Shown here one piece after another: positions 47,209-56,686 of a stretch of DNA of 64,000 nucleotides (the first letter of the stretch is position 1; the number at the start of each line of letters is the position of its first letter). The position numbers and the translations under genes are program-made. Source of the DNA: Streptomyces sp. NBC_00775. Its GTDB lineage: Bacteria; Actinomycetota; Actinomycetes; Streptomycetales; Streptomycetaceae. The stretch is taken from positions 186,001-250,000 of the forward strand of contig NZ_CP108938.1 of the NCBI RefSeq assembly GCF_036347135.1. The letters are read 5' to 3'. The notes beneath the pieces were generated by a model, which saw only the letters and a list, made by a program, of their open reading frames with translations, ran no database searches and had not been told where the DNA came from.

Positions 47209-47547
47209 TTGACGTTGAGGATCGCGGAGCTGACCGCACTGCTGGTCGGGTTCGACACCACTGCCGAAGAGATCCGGATCACTCGCAAGACGCTGCTGGA
47301 GCTGCCCGATCCGCCACTGCCCGTGCCGCTGGCCGCGAAGCTGCCGGACCATCCGGCCTACCAGCAGATCATGGCGGTGTTCGCCGCGGCCGATGCCCCG
47401 CTGCGGGCGCGGGCGGGGTGTGAGGCGATGGACTTGGAGGTCGCTCCCAGCAACATCAACAACGTCCGTCTGAAGCTCAAGCGGCTCGCCGAGCGGGGGA
47501 TCCTGGCCGAGACCGAGCAGGGGCTGTTCACCCTGCCACGGCCGTAG
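47209..47547 (+). CDS. Coiled-coil/winged-helix family protein (family copy 4)
   Basis: About 112 residues: N-terminal helix 'IAELTALLVGFDTTAEEIRI' (shortened coiled coil), linker 'LPDPPLPVPLAAKLPDHP', then a complete winged HTH ('YQQIMAVFAAADAPLRARAG', 'NINNVRLKLKRLAERGILAE') ending 'TEQGLFTLPRP'. The natural start seems to have been removed by the IS605 junction at 47207, and only TTG codons (47209, 47215) offer a start. The most complete of the four family members in the window; role unknown. Confidence 0.5.
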   Translation: MTLRIAELTALLVGFDTTAEEIRITRKTLLELPDPPLPVPLAAKLPDHPAYQQIMAVFAAADAPLRARAGCEAMDLEVAPSNINNVRLKLKRLAERGILAETEQGLFTLPRP

Positions 47548-47684
47548 CCCCTCCGGCGGGCCGCAACCAGCCTGCTCAGCCCAACCGAAAGGCTAAACCG
47601 GGCATCACCTCAGATGCCGCCCTCTGGGGGCGCTCGGTCGCGCCGATGAGCGGACACGTCGTTCTGCCAGCCCGCCGAGAAAAC

Positions 47685-47707
47685 CCGTTGCGGGTGACCC
47701 GCAACGG
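47685..47707. promoter_or_regulatory. Perfect hairpin upstream of GNAT gene
   Basis: CCGTTGCGGG-TGA-CCCGCAACGG, a 10-bp stem with 3-base loop, 38 bp before the GTG of the downstream acetyltransferase. May act as a terminator of the preceding gene, a 5' leader structure or an operator. Confidence 0.5.
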
Positions 47708-47744
47708 ATGTCTGACTGATCGCCCACCGATCAGGGGAGAGAAC

Positions 47745-48323
47745 GTGAGGACGTCGCTGCCCACCCCCTCGTTGCACACTGCTCGCCTTCGACTGCGTGC
47801 CTTCGAAGACGCGGATGCGAACGACCTCTTCGCACTACAGAGCAGCGCCTACGTGCTGCGTTACTGGGACGCGCCACCGTGGAGCGAACACGTGCGCGCC
47901 GAGAAGTTCATCACGGCTTGCCGGCAGATGGCACAGGAGGGCACCGGGTCGCGGCTGGCCGTAGATCGTGTCTCCGACGGGGCGTTCATCGGCTGGTGCA
48001 GCCTGAACAGGTGGAATCCGGACTACCGCAGCGCGTCGCTTGGCTACTGCTTCGACGATGCAGCGTGGGGCCACGGCTACGCGACCGAGGCCGCGCGCGC
48101 TCTGCTGCGGTGGGCATTCGACACGCTGGACCTAAATCGCGTCCAAGCTGAGACCGATACGCGCAACGTGGCTTCTGCCCGCGTGCTGGAGAAGCTCGGC
48201 TTCGTGCGTGAAGGGACGTTGCGGGAAGACTGCGTCGTCAACGGCGAGGTCTCTGACTCGTGGGTCTACGGGCTGATCAGGCGGGAGTGGCAGCCGTCGT
48301 CCGAGCCGGTTCCCGCCCACTGA
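47745..48323 (+). CDS. GNAT acetyltransferase (RimJ/RimL-like), second
   Basis: Protein of 192 residues from GTG 47745, preceded by GGGGAGAG. GNAT elements: 'LHTARLRLRAFEDADANDLF', 'SLGYCFDDAAWGHGYATEAA' (acetyl-CoA loop WGHGYATE) and 'NRVQAETDTRNVASARVLEK' followed by 'LGFVREGTLRED'. This is the ribosomal-protein-alanine/drug N-acetyltransferase subgroup. A strong hairpin lies in its leader. Downstream is a complete IS5 element. Confidence 0.9.
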   Translation: MRTSLPTPSLHTARLRLRAFEDADANDLFALQSSAYVLRYWDAPPWSEHVRAEKFITACRQMAQEGTGSRLAVDRVSDGAFIGWCSLNRWNPDYRSASLGYCFDDAAWGHGYATEAARALLRWAFDTLDLNRVQAETDTRNVASARVLEKLGFVREGTLREDCVVNGEVSDSWVYGLIRREWQPSSEPVPAH

Positions 48324-48350
48324 GTTCCGTCGCTCGGCAGCCGGTATCGG

Positions 48351-49224
48351 CTAAAGCCTGTTCCAGAAGTCCGTGAGCGGGCGTTGCGGTGCGCTGGCGC
48401 GTGCTCGTCGCTCATGCGGCGAGGGCGAGGTTGTGCATGCGGGCGACGGCCCGGACGGCGTGGTGGAGGCCGTCGCCGCGCTGTCGGCAGTCGCGGAGGA
48501 TCTTGTAGTTCTTCATCCGGGCGAAAGTGTGCTCTACACGAGCGCGGACCTTGCGGTGCTCGGTGTTGTCGGCTTCCTGGATGGGCAGCAGCGGCCGTTT
48601 GCCGCGGCGGCGATGCGGGATTGAGAGACCGGTGCCCCAGTAGGCGCCGTCGGCGAGCACCGTGGTTGCGGAGCAGACCTCGGCCAGGCCAGTGTCCCGA
48701 AAGACATGGGCGTCGGCGATATTGCCCGCCACCGGGGTTCCGGTGGCGACCACAAGGCGGGTGTCGGTATCGATGACGACCTGCACGTTCGCGGAGAAGC
48801 GGTAGTTACGGCTGAAGGCGGCAACGGTGCGGTCGCACACCGGGATCAGCGTGCCGTCCACGATCCACAGCCGTTCCACCGCACCATCGGGGCGGGGCGC
48901 CGGCTCGAGCGAGAGGAGCGGGCCCACCTGCTGGATGGTCCGGCACAGGGTCGCCGGGCAGACGCCGAACAGCACCGCCAGCTGCCGCACGGTCAGGTTG
49001 GTCTGGTAGTACACGGCCACCAGCAGCACCCGCTCGGCCAGCGGCAGCCGCCACGGCCGCCCCATCCGCGGATGCTCACCACCACACTCCGCACCGCCCG
49101 CACCAGCCGGGCGAACCGGTCCGCCCGAAGCCCGGTGAACACCTCGATCCATACCGGCTCGGCCCTCAACACCCCACTCATACAAGGGAAATGCCTGCTC
49201 ACGGACTTCTGGAGCAGGCTTTAG
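48351..49224. mobile_element. IS5-family element with intact ends
   Basis: Termini CTAAAGCCTG(T/C)TCCAGAAGTCCGTGAGC are inverted repeats with one mismatch in about 27 bp (48351 onward and complement of 49198-49224). Size 874 bp with one transposase gene on the reverse strand. The right end supplies the TAA that now terminates a truncated recombinase reading in from 49330. Confidence 0.85.
48412..49181 (-). pseudogene. IS5-family (DDE_Tnp_4 type) transposase, frameshifted
   Basis: The first ~35 residues ('VWIEVFTGLRADRFARLVRA') are in one frame and the rest in another: HTH-like 'LTVRQLAVLFGVCPATLCRT', first Asp in 'LWIVDGTLIPVCDRT', second Asp in 'TVLADGAYWGTGLS', Glu in 'RARVEHTFARMKNYKILRDC'. 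A single frameshift near 49080 separates the parts. IS5-group elements sometimes use programmed frameshifting, but no slippery site was identified, so mutation is more likely. Confidence 0.75.
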
Positions 49225-49330
49225 AGCACGCCGATCAGGGCGTTGTCCTCCCACTGGTCGACGACTTCGAGGTACCCGGCGAGCACCTTGGAGCGCGGGG
49301 ACCATCCACCCTGCCTGGCGATGACGATCT
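49225..49330 (-). pseudogene. Tyrosine recombinase C-terminal remnant
   Basis: Reverse reading 'GHDQIVIARQGGWSPRSKVL' then 'AGYLEVVDQWEDNALIGVL' resembles the end of phage/ICE-type tyrosine integrases (IARQGGW, Tyr nucleophile in GYL, D.W.DNAL). Only about 35 codons precede the stop made by the IS5 end. Confidence 0.5.
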
Positions 49331-49470
49331 GGTCGTGGCCCTTGAGGCGAGAGGAGGCGGCCAGTCCTCGGCGGGGAGTGTCCGGTCAGGCTCGCGCGCT
49401 GAACGCGACCGGAACAGCGAGTCTTGCGGCGTGGGCGACCGGAGCTGGTACGTCAGCTTGCCGCGCACCG

Positions 49471-50082
49471 TCAGGTTGCGAACCGGCGGCCCGTGATGAC
49501 GGCGGCGGCGACCATCAGGGAATAGCCGGTCAGCTCGCCCACGGCGCAGATGACGACCGCATACGTGTAGGAGGACTTCGTGCCCAGCAACGGCCCACCG
49601 ATCCCATCGGCGGTGTAGACCATGGTGACGGGCGTTCCATCTGGGTGCGGGCAGGCGCCGCCAGACGGCAGTTGATCGACATTGCCGTCGGGGTCCTGGA
49701 CGTAGCACTGCAGGTACGTGCCGTGGCTGCCCTGCTGACGGTCCTGGTAGTCGATGGAGCCGACGCCCTCCTTGCCGAAGGCGACCAGTCTGGCGGGTGA
49801 TGCGTAGACGGCGCTTACGGCGAGCGCGATCGACGCCAGCGTGTAGCAGACCTTGACCCGCTTGGGCACCGCGTTCCGGCGCAGGATCAGGCGCCGGACG
49901 ACCAGGTGGTAGCTCAGGATGAGGGCGATGACTCCGAGGACCCCGCCCAGGCCGGCGTCGAAGGCGCCCAGCAGCGACGTGGTCAGGACGGCCAGCAGCA
50001 AGACCAGGAGCCACCCGATGATTATGCGGCTCCGGGTCGGCACCGGCAGGCCACTCACCTTGCCAGAACCCGTCGTCGCCAC
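49471..50082 (-). CDS. Hypothetical membrane protein (203 aa)
   Basis: Four hydrophobic helices ('IIIGWLLVLLLAVLTTSLLG', 'GVLGVIALILSYHLVV', 'VCYTLASIALAVSAVYA' and the C-terminal 'YAVVICAVGELTGYSLMVAA'). Between the third and fourth is an extracytoplasmic loop of about 70 residues with two cysteines ('TYLQCYVQDPDGNVDQLPSG', 'GACPHPDG'). No known domain. Stands alone on the reverse strand between recombinase and transposase relics. Confidence 0.7.
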   Translation of the reverse strand: MATTGSGKVSGLPVPTRSRIIIGWLLVLLLAVLTTSLLGAFDAGLGGVLGVIALILSYHLVVRRLILRRNAVPKRVKVCYTLASIALAVSAVYASPARLVAFGKEGVGSIDYQDRQQGSHGTYLQCYVQDPDGNVDQLPSGGACPHPDGTPVTMVYTADGIGGPLLGTKSSYTYAVVICAVGELTGYSLMVAAAVITGRRFAT

Positions 50083-50274
50083 TCTCGCCCGCCCCTCGCC
50101 ATACCGGTGATCGGCGAAGACTCTAGTAGGACTCCGTTAGGTCTGTCTCGATCTTGGGGTCCTGCTGGGCAGGGGTTGATGGCAGGTGGTGCAGATGCCG
50201 GTCCAGCACCTCAGGGTGTTCTGGAGGGTGTCGAGGACCTGATAGAGGGTGAGGCCGGCCCGGGGGCTTTTGGA

Positions 50275-50551
50275 CCCAGCTCCGCCTCGCCGCCCCGCTC
50301 GCCACCGACCAGCGCAAGCCCTGGGAGAAGACCACCCGCCCCGGCGTCGCTCTCGCCCCGACTCGCGTCCGGCGCGGGTTCCGACACCTCCGCCTCACCT
50401 GGCCTGCCCGGCCCGCGTGCCCAAACCCAGCCGCGCTGGCCCCGGACGCCCGCCAGGCTCCAAGAACCGGCACCCCGCTGCTCGTCACGACGTGGGTAAA
50501 ACCGTCAAACGCCCGAGCACCCTCTACGAACGAGACCAAGCCAGACGTTAA
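50275..50551 (+). pseudogene. Transposase C-terminal remnant
   Basis: Forward reading 'PTRVRRGFRHLRLTWPARV' then 'KPSRAGPGRPPGSKNRHPAA' and 'RHDVGKTVKRPSTLYERDQA' is the typical basic tail of a large Streptomyces DDE transposase group (TP.RVRRGF..., GPGRP.GSKN..PA). Frameshifted upstream. The IS family cannot be fixed from this tail alone. Confidence 0.5.
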
Positions 50552-50566
50552 GGATCAAGCTCACAG

Positions 50567-51481
50567 TCACCTGTCGGTGATCTCGGAGAGCCAGGCCGTG
50601 TCCTCCGGGCCCGGCGCTTCGGGGTCAGGCGCGGGCAGCCGACGGACTTCGCCCGTGCGCAGGGCGACCGTGGCCCGTGGCCGCATCGGCCCGTCGCCCC
50701 TGCGTGAGAGCAGGACGAGTTCCCAGACTGTCGCCGTCATGACGTCGAGCCGGGTGACGCAGTCGGCGGTGACTCGCCGCGGATCCCGGGTCCGGCCCAG
50801 GGACAGATGTGGGGCGAAGTTCTTGGCAGGCCCACGACAGCGCGGGAACCGCTGCTGCAGTACGCGGTGCAGGTCCGCCCACGGTGCCTTGCCGGCCGCC
50901 GTCGGGTCGAGCCACACAGTGAAGCACGCCCGGTGCCGGAAGGTGCGCACCCCGTCCAGCCGGGCGGTGAAGACCGGCGTCTCGGCTGTCGCCGCGGCGA
51001 GCAGCGGGGCCGCCCGCTCGAAGTCGGACTCCGGCACGAAGCCGAAGAGCACATTGACGTGCGGCGGCCAGCGGTGGATCTGCGGATCGTAGTCCCGGCG
51101 GATGTCCTGAATCGGCGGCCACAGCTCCGCAGGCGGGATCCAGGCCACCGCCGTGCGGGCCGTCGGGGACATGTCGAGGACGCCGACGGGCTCGCCCCTG
51201 CCGGAGCTCGTGTCGAAGCTCAGGTCCGCTTGAGTGTCCCGCACCCGGCCGGCGCCCGACGCGTCGATGCAGTCCACACCCGTGGCCCGGTCCCAGACCA
51301 CCTCACCGTCCGCCTCGATGAACACCACCCGGTGCCACGGGATGTCGCCCCCGGGCACGAAGGAAGGCAGCGGGATGCGTTTGAGGGCATCCCCGCGCTG
51401 GCTGATCCCCAGCACGAACCGGGCCGGGTCGAACCGCGGGTCCCAGCGGACCCGGTGATAGATCTCGTCGCTAGTCCGCAT
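50567..51481 (-). CDS. RNA-end-processing fusion: MJ1316-type (DUF504) domain plus 2H phosphoesterase
   Basis: Protein of 304 residues from ATG 51481. Residues ~1-80: MJ1316 RNA cyclic-group-end recognition domain ('[20 protein letters not shown]', '[20 protein letters not shown]', '[20 protein letters not shown]'). Residues ~115-290: 2'-5' RNA ligase-like 2H domain with first motif '[13 protein letters not shown]' (His kept, usual Thr/Ser replaced by Asn) and second '[13 protein letters not shown]' (HLS). This combination is known from RNA repair and tRNA-splicing-type contexts, where the domains bind or open 2',3'-cyclic phosphate ends. It is divergent from the 751-codon frame at 51756; a shared damage-response role is speculation. 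Confidence 0.82.
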   Translation of the reverse strand: MRTSDEIYHRVRWDPRFDPARFVLGISQRGDALKRIPLPSFVPGGDIPWHRVVFIEADGEVVWDRATGVDCIDASGAGRVRDTQADLSFDTSSGRGEPVGVLDMSPTARTAVAWIPPAELWPPIQDIRRDYDPQIHRWPPHVNVLFGFVPESDFERAAPLLAAATAETPVFTARLDGVRTFRHRACFTVWLDPTAAGKAPWADLHRVLQQRFPRCRGPAKNFAPHLSLGRTRDPRRVTADCVTRLDVMTATVWELVLLSRRGDGPMRPRATVALRTGEVRRLPAPDPEAPGPEDTAWLSEITDR

Positions 51482-51755
51482 CACCCCTCCTCTCCCGCCT
51501 TCGCACCGTCTCTTCCTCCATGGTGCATCCCACCTTGACCTCGACGGTTGTTCCGCTCGCACCGCGACGCATCAGGTGCGGTGCGCCTGACGGGGGGGAC
51601 GGCAGGGCGAACCGGGGCGCCTGTGTGATGAGCACCCGCGGCAGCACTGCCGCACCTGTTCTCGGCGTCCTGTCGGTTCTGGGACCGGCTTGTTCGTCAC
51701 AGCCGGTAGCGTGGGCAACGAGACAGAGCCCTGCGAAAGACAAGAGCGGGAAACC

Positions 51756-53945
51756 ATGCGGATGATCTTCAATCCCGCGGAGGAGAACGAGTACGAAGCG
51801 GTTCGTGGTCTTCTTGTCCACCGGTTCGAACAGTGGGCCTGGAAGAACGGGATCGACGCCGATCCGTTCGTCGTCGAAACCGCGCTGGACTACCGCCATC
51901 TCGGTACGCCGGACGGCAGGCTGGGGCTGTGGGACCAGCGGAACATCGAGGAGTTCCTGCTCGACTGGGTTCCGCGGACGGTGACCGTACTTCCCGACGA
52001 GGAGCCCGCCGATGCGCCGGGCACTCTGCGGTGCCTGCTGCGTTATCTGGACGCCGTCCATCTTGCCGATCCCCGAGGGGCGTCCCTGCCCGAGGTTCTG
52101 GAGGCCGTCGACGCGGCGGCGCCCCGCTACGCGGCGGCGATGGCCGACCGCAGCCTCTGGGGCCTGGCGAAGTTCTGGATCACTACCGCCGCGGAGCACG
52201 GCGTCGACGTCCACGACGAGCAGGCGTTGCAGGACTTCGTGGGGCGGGCACAGGGTGGCGAGGTGCCCTACGACCCGGAGGTGCTTCAGACCATCGTCGA
52301 GCGGCACGTGCGGAGTTCCGGGCCCGTACGGTCCGAGCCGCAGCTTCCGGTCGCGCTCCCGGGCGACGACGTCTTGCGGGAGCAGGCTGGCCGGTCACCG
52401 GTCCTGCGGCAGCTGCGCGAGCTGGCCGAGTGGGCGGGGCGCGACCGCAGAACGCTCACCGGTTCCGGCAGGCTGCGTCTGTCAGATGCCAAGGAACTCG
52501 TAGAGCGGCTGGATACCGGAGACGACACGGACTCGGTCCGCTCGTCCGCGGACCTGCCACGACTCAACCTCCTCGTGGAGTGGGCGAAGAAAGCCAGGCT
52601 TATACGAGTCGCCAAGGGGAGGCTGTGCGCGGTGGCCAAGGCCGAGCCTGTACTGAACGACCCGCTTGCACTGTGGCGGCGCGCGTTCGACGCGTTCCGT
52701 GAGCTGCCCAGCCCAGTGAGGGGCGGGCACGGCGGCAGGTACGGAGGATCCGTGCTGTTCGACGCGAACGACGTGTACGACGTCGTCCTGCCCGACGTAC
52801 TGGCAACCCTCTACAGCCTCCTGTACCCCATGCCCTGGCCCGGGCTGCGGGACTCCGTCCACCTCGCCTACCGCTCGAGTTTCCTGCTCGAGGTCTTCGC
52901 CACGGGCTCCATCGGATTCGAACAGGCCGATGACGATCTGCGCGCCGTGCTGGGTGTTTTGGAGGAGCTCGGGGCGATCGAGTGCCATCAGGGGATGGCC
53001 GACCCTGTCTTTGCGGATCTGGCGATGCGCGAGAACGACCTCGAGGGGTGGGCCGGAGTACCGACCGAGGACGATGACGACTTTGAAACGCCCTCCGGCC
53101 TACTGCCAGGGATGCCGACCGGACTTGCCGGGCTGCTGGACGATGCCCTGTCGGGTGACGCCCTGTTGGACGGCGCCCCGCCCGATGACGCCCTTTTGAG
53201 TGACGCTCAGCTGGATAACGAGGCCACTCAGCGGGCCCGGAAACTGAAATCCGAACTGAGCTCGGGCCCGGTCGAGTTGATCCGTCTCACTGACCTCGGA
53301 ACGGACTCCGTGCGCCGTCGGCTGCTGGCCGAAGGCCGGGATGCACCCCTGATCGGCGAGCTTGCCCCGGCCTCGCCGGCCGGCTTGCTGGGCGTCCTCG
53401 CCGATCACTACGATCCTGAGTCCGCCCGGGTGGAGCTCGCCGCGTGGATCGCCGTCCACGGCGACCGGTCCGCGGCACTGGAGCAGCTCGTCTGCGCGGT
53501 GCGGACCATGCCGTTCCGTACCCGGGCCGAGGCCATGCTGGACGTCCTCGTTTCAACGCTCGACGACGGGGAGCTCCTGCTGCGAAGCCTGCGTTCGGAC
53601 CCCTCGCTGGCTCCCACCGCGCTGAGCCTCCTGGCCCGCCGTGAGATTCTCACCCCCGAGGACCTCACGGAGCCGGAAAGTCTGCTCATGGTCGCTGAAA
53701 GCCTGTTGCAGCTCTGTGAGGCGACCGGCGCCGACGGGGTGAGCGAGGTACTACGCCAACAGGGTCGCGAGGCCGAAGAGGCCCTCCGGGCCGCTCTGGC
53801 CTCCGGTCACCCGGACCGGGAGGGCCTCGCGGCCCTTCAGGCCCTCGCCGAGCGTGTGCCCCCGGAGCGCAAGGCCCACCTCGGCCTCGTCCAGCAGCGC
53901 GGCCACCGAAAGAACGGCAGACGGGGCGGCAAGCGGCGCCGCTGA
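51756..53945 (+). CDS. Large hypothetical protein (729 aa)
   Basis: Start at ATG 51756 (GAGCGGGAAACC before it); the in-frame extension from 51690 lacks protein character. Soluble, helix-rich and acidic. The N-terminal part resembles a conserved actinobacterial domain of unknown function ('VHRFEQWAWKNGIDADPFVV', 'EEFLLDWVPRTVTVLPDEEP'). In the middle are winged-helix-like segments ('LRLSDAKELVERLDTGD', 'LVEWAKKARLIRVAKGRLCA'). An Asp-rich imperfect repeat ('LLDDALSGDALLDGAPPDDA') links to the C-terminal helical region, and the tail is strongly basic ('HRKNGRRGGKRRR'). No catalytic motif was recognised. Confidence 0.75.
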   Translation: MRMIFNPAEENEYEAVRGLLVHRFEQWAWKNGIDADPFVVETALDYRHLGTPDGRLGLWDQRNIEEFLLDWVPRTVTVLPDEEPADAPGTLRCLLRYLDAVHLADPRGASLPEVLEAVDAAAPRYAAAMADRSLWGLAKFWITTAAEHGVDVHDEQALQDFVGRAQGGEVPYDPEVLQTIVERHVRSSGPVRSEPQLPVALPGDDVLREQAGRSPVLRQLRELAEWAGRDRRTLTGSGRLRLSDAKELVERLDTGDDTDSVRSSADLPRLNLLVEWAKKARLIRVAKGRLCAVAKAEPVLNDPLALWRRAFDAFRELPSPVRGGHGGRYGGSVLFDANDVYDVVLPDVLATLYSLLYPMPWPGLRDSVHLAYRSSFLLEVFATGSIGFEQADDDLRAVLGVLEELGAIECHQGMADPVFADLAMRENDLEGWAGVPTEDDDDFETPSGLLPGMPTGLAGLLDDALSGDALLDGAPPDDALLSDAQLDNEATQRARKLKSELSSGPVELIRLTDLGTDSVRRRLLAEGRDAPLIGELAPASPAGLLGVLADHYDPESARVELAAWIAVHGDRSAALEQLVCAVRTMPFRTRAEAMLDVLVSTLDDGELLLRSLRSDPSLAPTALSLLARREILTPEDLTEPESLLMVAESLLQLCEATGADGVSEVLRQQGREAEEALRAALASGHPDREGLAALQALAERVPPERKAHLGLVQQRGHRKNGRRGGKRRR

Positions 53946-54200
53946 GGACCAGCCGCTCAAGGGCGGCGCCGGCGGCCGAGTGACCGCATGACAACAAGTG
54001 CCGGCGAGTTCGAGAGGCACCCGGCGACGCCGCCCACGCCCATGATGCGCTCCGCCCGTGTCGGCGGCAGAGCGAGGGTGAGCGCGGCGTGTCGGCTTTT
54101 GGGGCCAGACGCTGTTCGGCGGCCAACTGGTCGAGCGTGACGAGTCACGGGCCGCGTAATGACCAAACTCCTGTTCAAGGTGAGTCGCTACCATCCCGGG

Positions 54201-54569
54201 ATGGACCACCCCGCCCAGCAGTACTACAACCCGCATCTCACAGCAGTCGAAGAACGTACACTACTGCGGCGCAACTACCTCCTGCTCCAAACCGGGCAAG
54301 CCGCGCTGGGCCTCATCGGACCAGGCATGCTCGGCATGGCCGTCGAGGCCCGGTCAGACGTCGTCGTCATCCACTTCTCCATCGCCACTCGCACCAGCGA
54401 GCTCGAAGAAGACATCGACGACATCGTCTTCGAACTAGAGGCGTTCCTCGGGGGCGGGCCTGAGCAACACTCACAGATCGCCAGCCAAGTCCACGTCGGC
54501 CAACCCGACGGCACCTGGCCGGGACGGTCTCACGCCCTGCTCTACCTCGCGAAGTCCCCGACCGGGTAG
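54201..54569 (+). CDS. Hypothetical protein (122 aa)
   Basis: Small soluble protein starting at ATG 54201 (a longer start at 54159 is possible): 'EERTLLRRNYLLLQTGQAAL', then beta-alpha elements 'DVVVIHFSIATRTSELEEDI' and 'DDIVFELEAFLGGGPEQHSQ', ending 'RSHALLYLAKSPTG'. It looks like a single compact alpha/beta domain. Similar small proteins are common and unassigned in Streptomyces. No operon partner. Confidence 0.65.
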   Translation: MDHPAQQYYNPHLTAVEERTLLRRNYLLLQTGQAALGLIGPGMLGMAVEARSDVVVIHFSIATRTSELEEDIDDIVFELEAFLGGGPEQHSQIASQVHVGQPDGTWPGRSHALLYLAKSPTG

Positions 54570-54608
54570 ATCAGATCCACAGGTCTTGACTATTTCTCCT
54601 CCGCAGCC

Positions 54609-55424
54609 TCAACCAGCCCTCCCCACCTCTACGGCCAGGTCGTTGTCAACTGTGTAGTAGGGGCGCAGGATGGCACCGCCGACGGTGACCGGTGGGTAGA
54701 CGAACACCTCCTTGCGGTCCGCCACGTCGTCGAGGAGGCGGGCGACCCGGATGAGAGGTGCTTCCGACGCCGGCTGGATGAAGACGTCCCAGACGCCGCT
54801 CCCGGCGCTCACCTCGGCGGCCAACTCCTCGTAGTCGACTGTGAAGGAGAAGCTTCGGTCGTCGTTTCCGGCCTGTGGCTGCAGTGTGCGTACCGTGCCG
54901 CCGGCCCGCAGGCGCAGGCGTACAACGGCTCCCTCCAGGAGCGAGGTGCCGTGCAGGCGTGCGCGGACCGTCATCGACCGGTCCGTGACGTTGATGCCGT
55001 CGACCTCCGCGTGGGCGGGGCGCAGCCAGGATCGCACGGCGAGGTATCCGTCCTTGGTGACGTACGGGATCCGGACGGCCAGCGGTGACGGCCAATCACG
55101 GAGGTGTCCCACAACGAGTGCCCGCAGGTCGCGAAGGCCTGGGCGCACACGCTGCCGCTCGGAACTCGGGTCCCGGAGCAGATACACGTCCCACCGGCCC
55201 TCCGGGAGAACGGGTTGCGGGCCCAGGACGGCGCGTCGGCGACCGTCGGCGGCGGGCTCCAGGCCGAGGGTACGGAAGGCCTTTTCGGACTGTCCCTTCT
55301 TCGGGCGCCAGCGCAGCAGCAACTGCTGTCCGTCGGCCGGCCCCGGCGGCAGGTCGAAGGTGATCCGGCCGTTCGCATCGACCGCGCAGCCAACGCGTGG
55401 TTGCCCATCGTGTTCCGCGCTCAC
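54609..55424 (-). CDS. Glycosyltransferase-partner beta-sandwich protein (271 aa)
   Basis: Begins at a GTG overlapping the glycosyltransferase stop by four bases (GTGA), so the two are translationally coupled. Three successive beta-rich units contain related segments ('RWDVYLLRDPSSERQRV', 'MTVRARLHGTSLLEGAVVRL', 'GVWDVFIQPASEAPLIRVAR', 'YPPVTVGGAILRPYYTVDND'). Such domains accompany teichoic-acid-type glycosyl/glycerophospho-transferases in actinobacteria. No catalytic residues are visible. It probably assists in wall polysaccharide synthesis. Confidence 0.7.
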   Translation of the reverse strand: MSAEHDGQPRVGCAVDANGRITFDLPPGPADGQQLLLRWRPKKGQSEKAFRTLGLEPAADGRRRAVLGPQPVLPEGRWDVYLLRDPSSERQRVRPGLRDLRALVVGHLRDWPSPLAVRIPYVTKDGYLAVRSWLRPAHAEVDGINVTDRSMTVRARLHGTSLLEGAVVRLRLRAGGTVRTLQPQAGNDDRSFSFTVDYEELAAEVSAGSGVWDVFIQPASEAPLIRVARLLDDVADRKEVFVYPPVTVGGAILRPYYTVDNDLAVEVGRAG

Positions 55425-56686
55425 CGCCGTCCCCTCCGAACCAGGCGCAGTGCGTGGCCGGCCGCGGTGAATGCCGCGTCGCGGGCGGCGAAGCCCTGGC
55501 CGGCCAGGACGCGGTGAACGCGGGCGCGTTCTTGCGCGATCGGTCGCCCTGCCCTTCTCGCCGAGACCGCCTCGGCGAGCAGTCGCTCGGCCTGCTCGAC
55601 CACAGGACCGGGAGCGAACCGCCGCGCGTTCTCCAAGGCCGAACGGCCCGAACGACGGCGCCGCTCGTCATCCCGGACCAGTTCCAGCAGGGCGGCGCCC
55701 AGCGCGTCACGGTCCCCGACCGGCACCAGTCGGCCGTCGACGCCGTCTTCGATGATCTCACCGGGTCCATAGGGGCAGTCGGTGCTCACCACCGGCAGGC
55801 CGCAACGCATCGCCTCGACGATCGTCATGCCGAACGGCTCGAAGTTGGAGGCAGCCGCACCGATGGAGCCCTTGACCCACTCTGCCTCCATGGGGGTCGC
55901 CGCCCCCATCAGGAAAACGTTGTTCCACAGGCCGAGATCGGCGATGAGCTGCCGCAGCCGAGCGTGCTCCTCACCCTTGCCGTAGATGCGCAGATGCCAG
56001 TCCGGGTGTTCCGCAGCCACCACCGCGAAGGCCTCGATGAGCAGGTCGTAACGTTTCACCGGGACCAGCCGGCCGGCTGCGACGACCACCTTCGCGGCAC
56101 CATCCGCAGCCGGCAGCGCCGGATCCGGCACGCTGTTGGGGAGTGCCTCCACCCGTACACCAGGCAGCCTCATCTTGCGCCGGTAGGAGGCGGCGTCCGC
56201 CTCGGTCACCGTGGTGAGCGCGTCGAGCCGGCGGTAGGCCCGGCGCAGCGTGTTGCGCAGCCGTGGCGGGTGGTTGTCCAGGGTGAGGTGCTCCTGCCCG
56301 ATGCGTACGACGTGTCGCGGAGACTGAAGCGCGAGATGCACATTGAGCCCCGGCCGGGTACCGATCACCACGTCGGCGTCGATCGTGGCCAGACACCCGC
56401 CGATCCGCTGGTCGGTCAACTCGCTGTACTGCAGGTACCGGTACTCGGCGCGGGGGAACACCCTCGCCGGTCTCAGATGCAGCGGATGCTCCTTCTCCTG
56501 CCTGAGGTCCACCAGCGGCCGCAGCGACACCCTCGGGTCCAGGGTTAAGTTCGGGTGCTCCCGGTGCCGCAGCACAGAGACGATCTCCACCTCGTGGCTC
56601 TCGGCCAGGGCGTGGGCCAGGTTGAAGGTGGTGGTGATCGTGCCTCCGATCCCGTAGGCGTTGTGGAGCAGGAAAGAGATCTTCAT
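55421..56686 (-). CDS. GT4-family glycosyltransferase
   Basis: Retaining GT-B glycosyltransferase of 421 residues. The N-terminal acceptor domain opens 'MKISFLLHNAYGIGGTITTT' (Gly-rich loop). The C-terminal sugar-nucleotide domain has 'VVVAAGRLVPVKRYDLLIEA' (GRL..KR.D.LI.A), 'WHLRIYGKGEEHARLRQLIA' and the EX7E motif 'ASNFEPFGMTIVEAMRCGLP' (two Glu binding UDP-sugar). Likely cytoplasmic-face assembly of a wall or exported glycopolymer. Followed by the overlapping partner gene 54609-55424. Confidence 0.92.
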   Translation of the reverse strand: MKISFLLHNAYGIGGTITTTFNLAHALAESHEVEIVSVLRHREHPNLTLDPRVSLRPLVDLRQEKEHPLHLRPARVFPRAEYRYLQYSELTDQRIGGCLATIDADVVIGTRPGLNVHLALQSPRHVVRIGQEHLTLDNHPPRLRNTLRRAYRRLDALTTVTEADAASYRRKMRLPGVRVEALPNSVPDPALPAADGAAKVVVAAGRLVPVKRYDLLIEAFAVVAAEHPDWHLRIYGKGEEHARLRQLIADLGLWNNVFLMGAATPMEAEWVKGSIGAAASNFEPFGMTIVEAMRCGLPVVSTDCPYGPGEIIEDGVDGRLVPVGDRDALGAALLELVRDDERRRRSGRSALENARRFAPGPVVEQAERLLAEAVSARRAGRPIAQERARVHRVLAGQGFAARDAAFTAAGHALRLVRRGRR

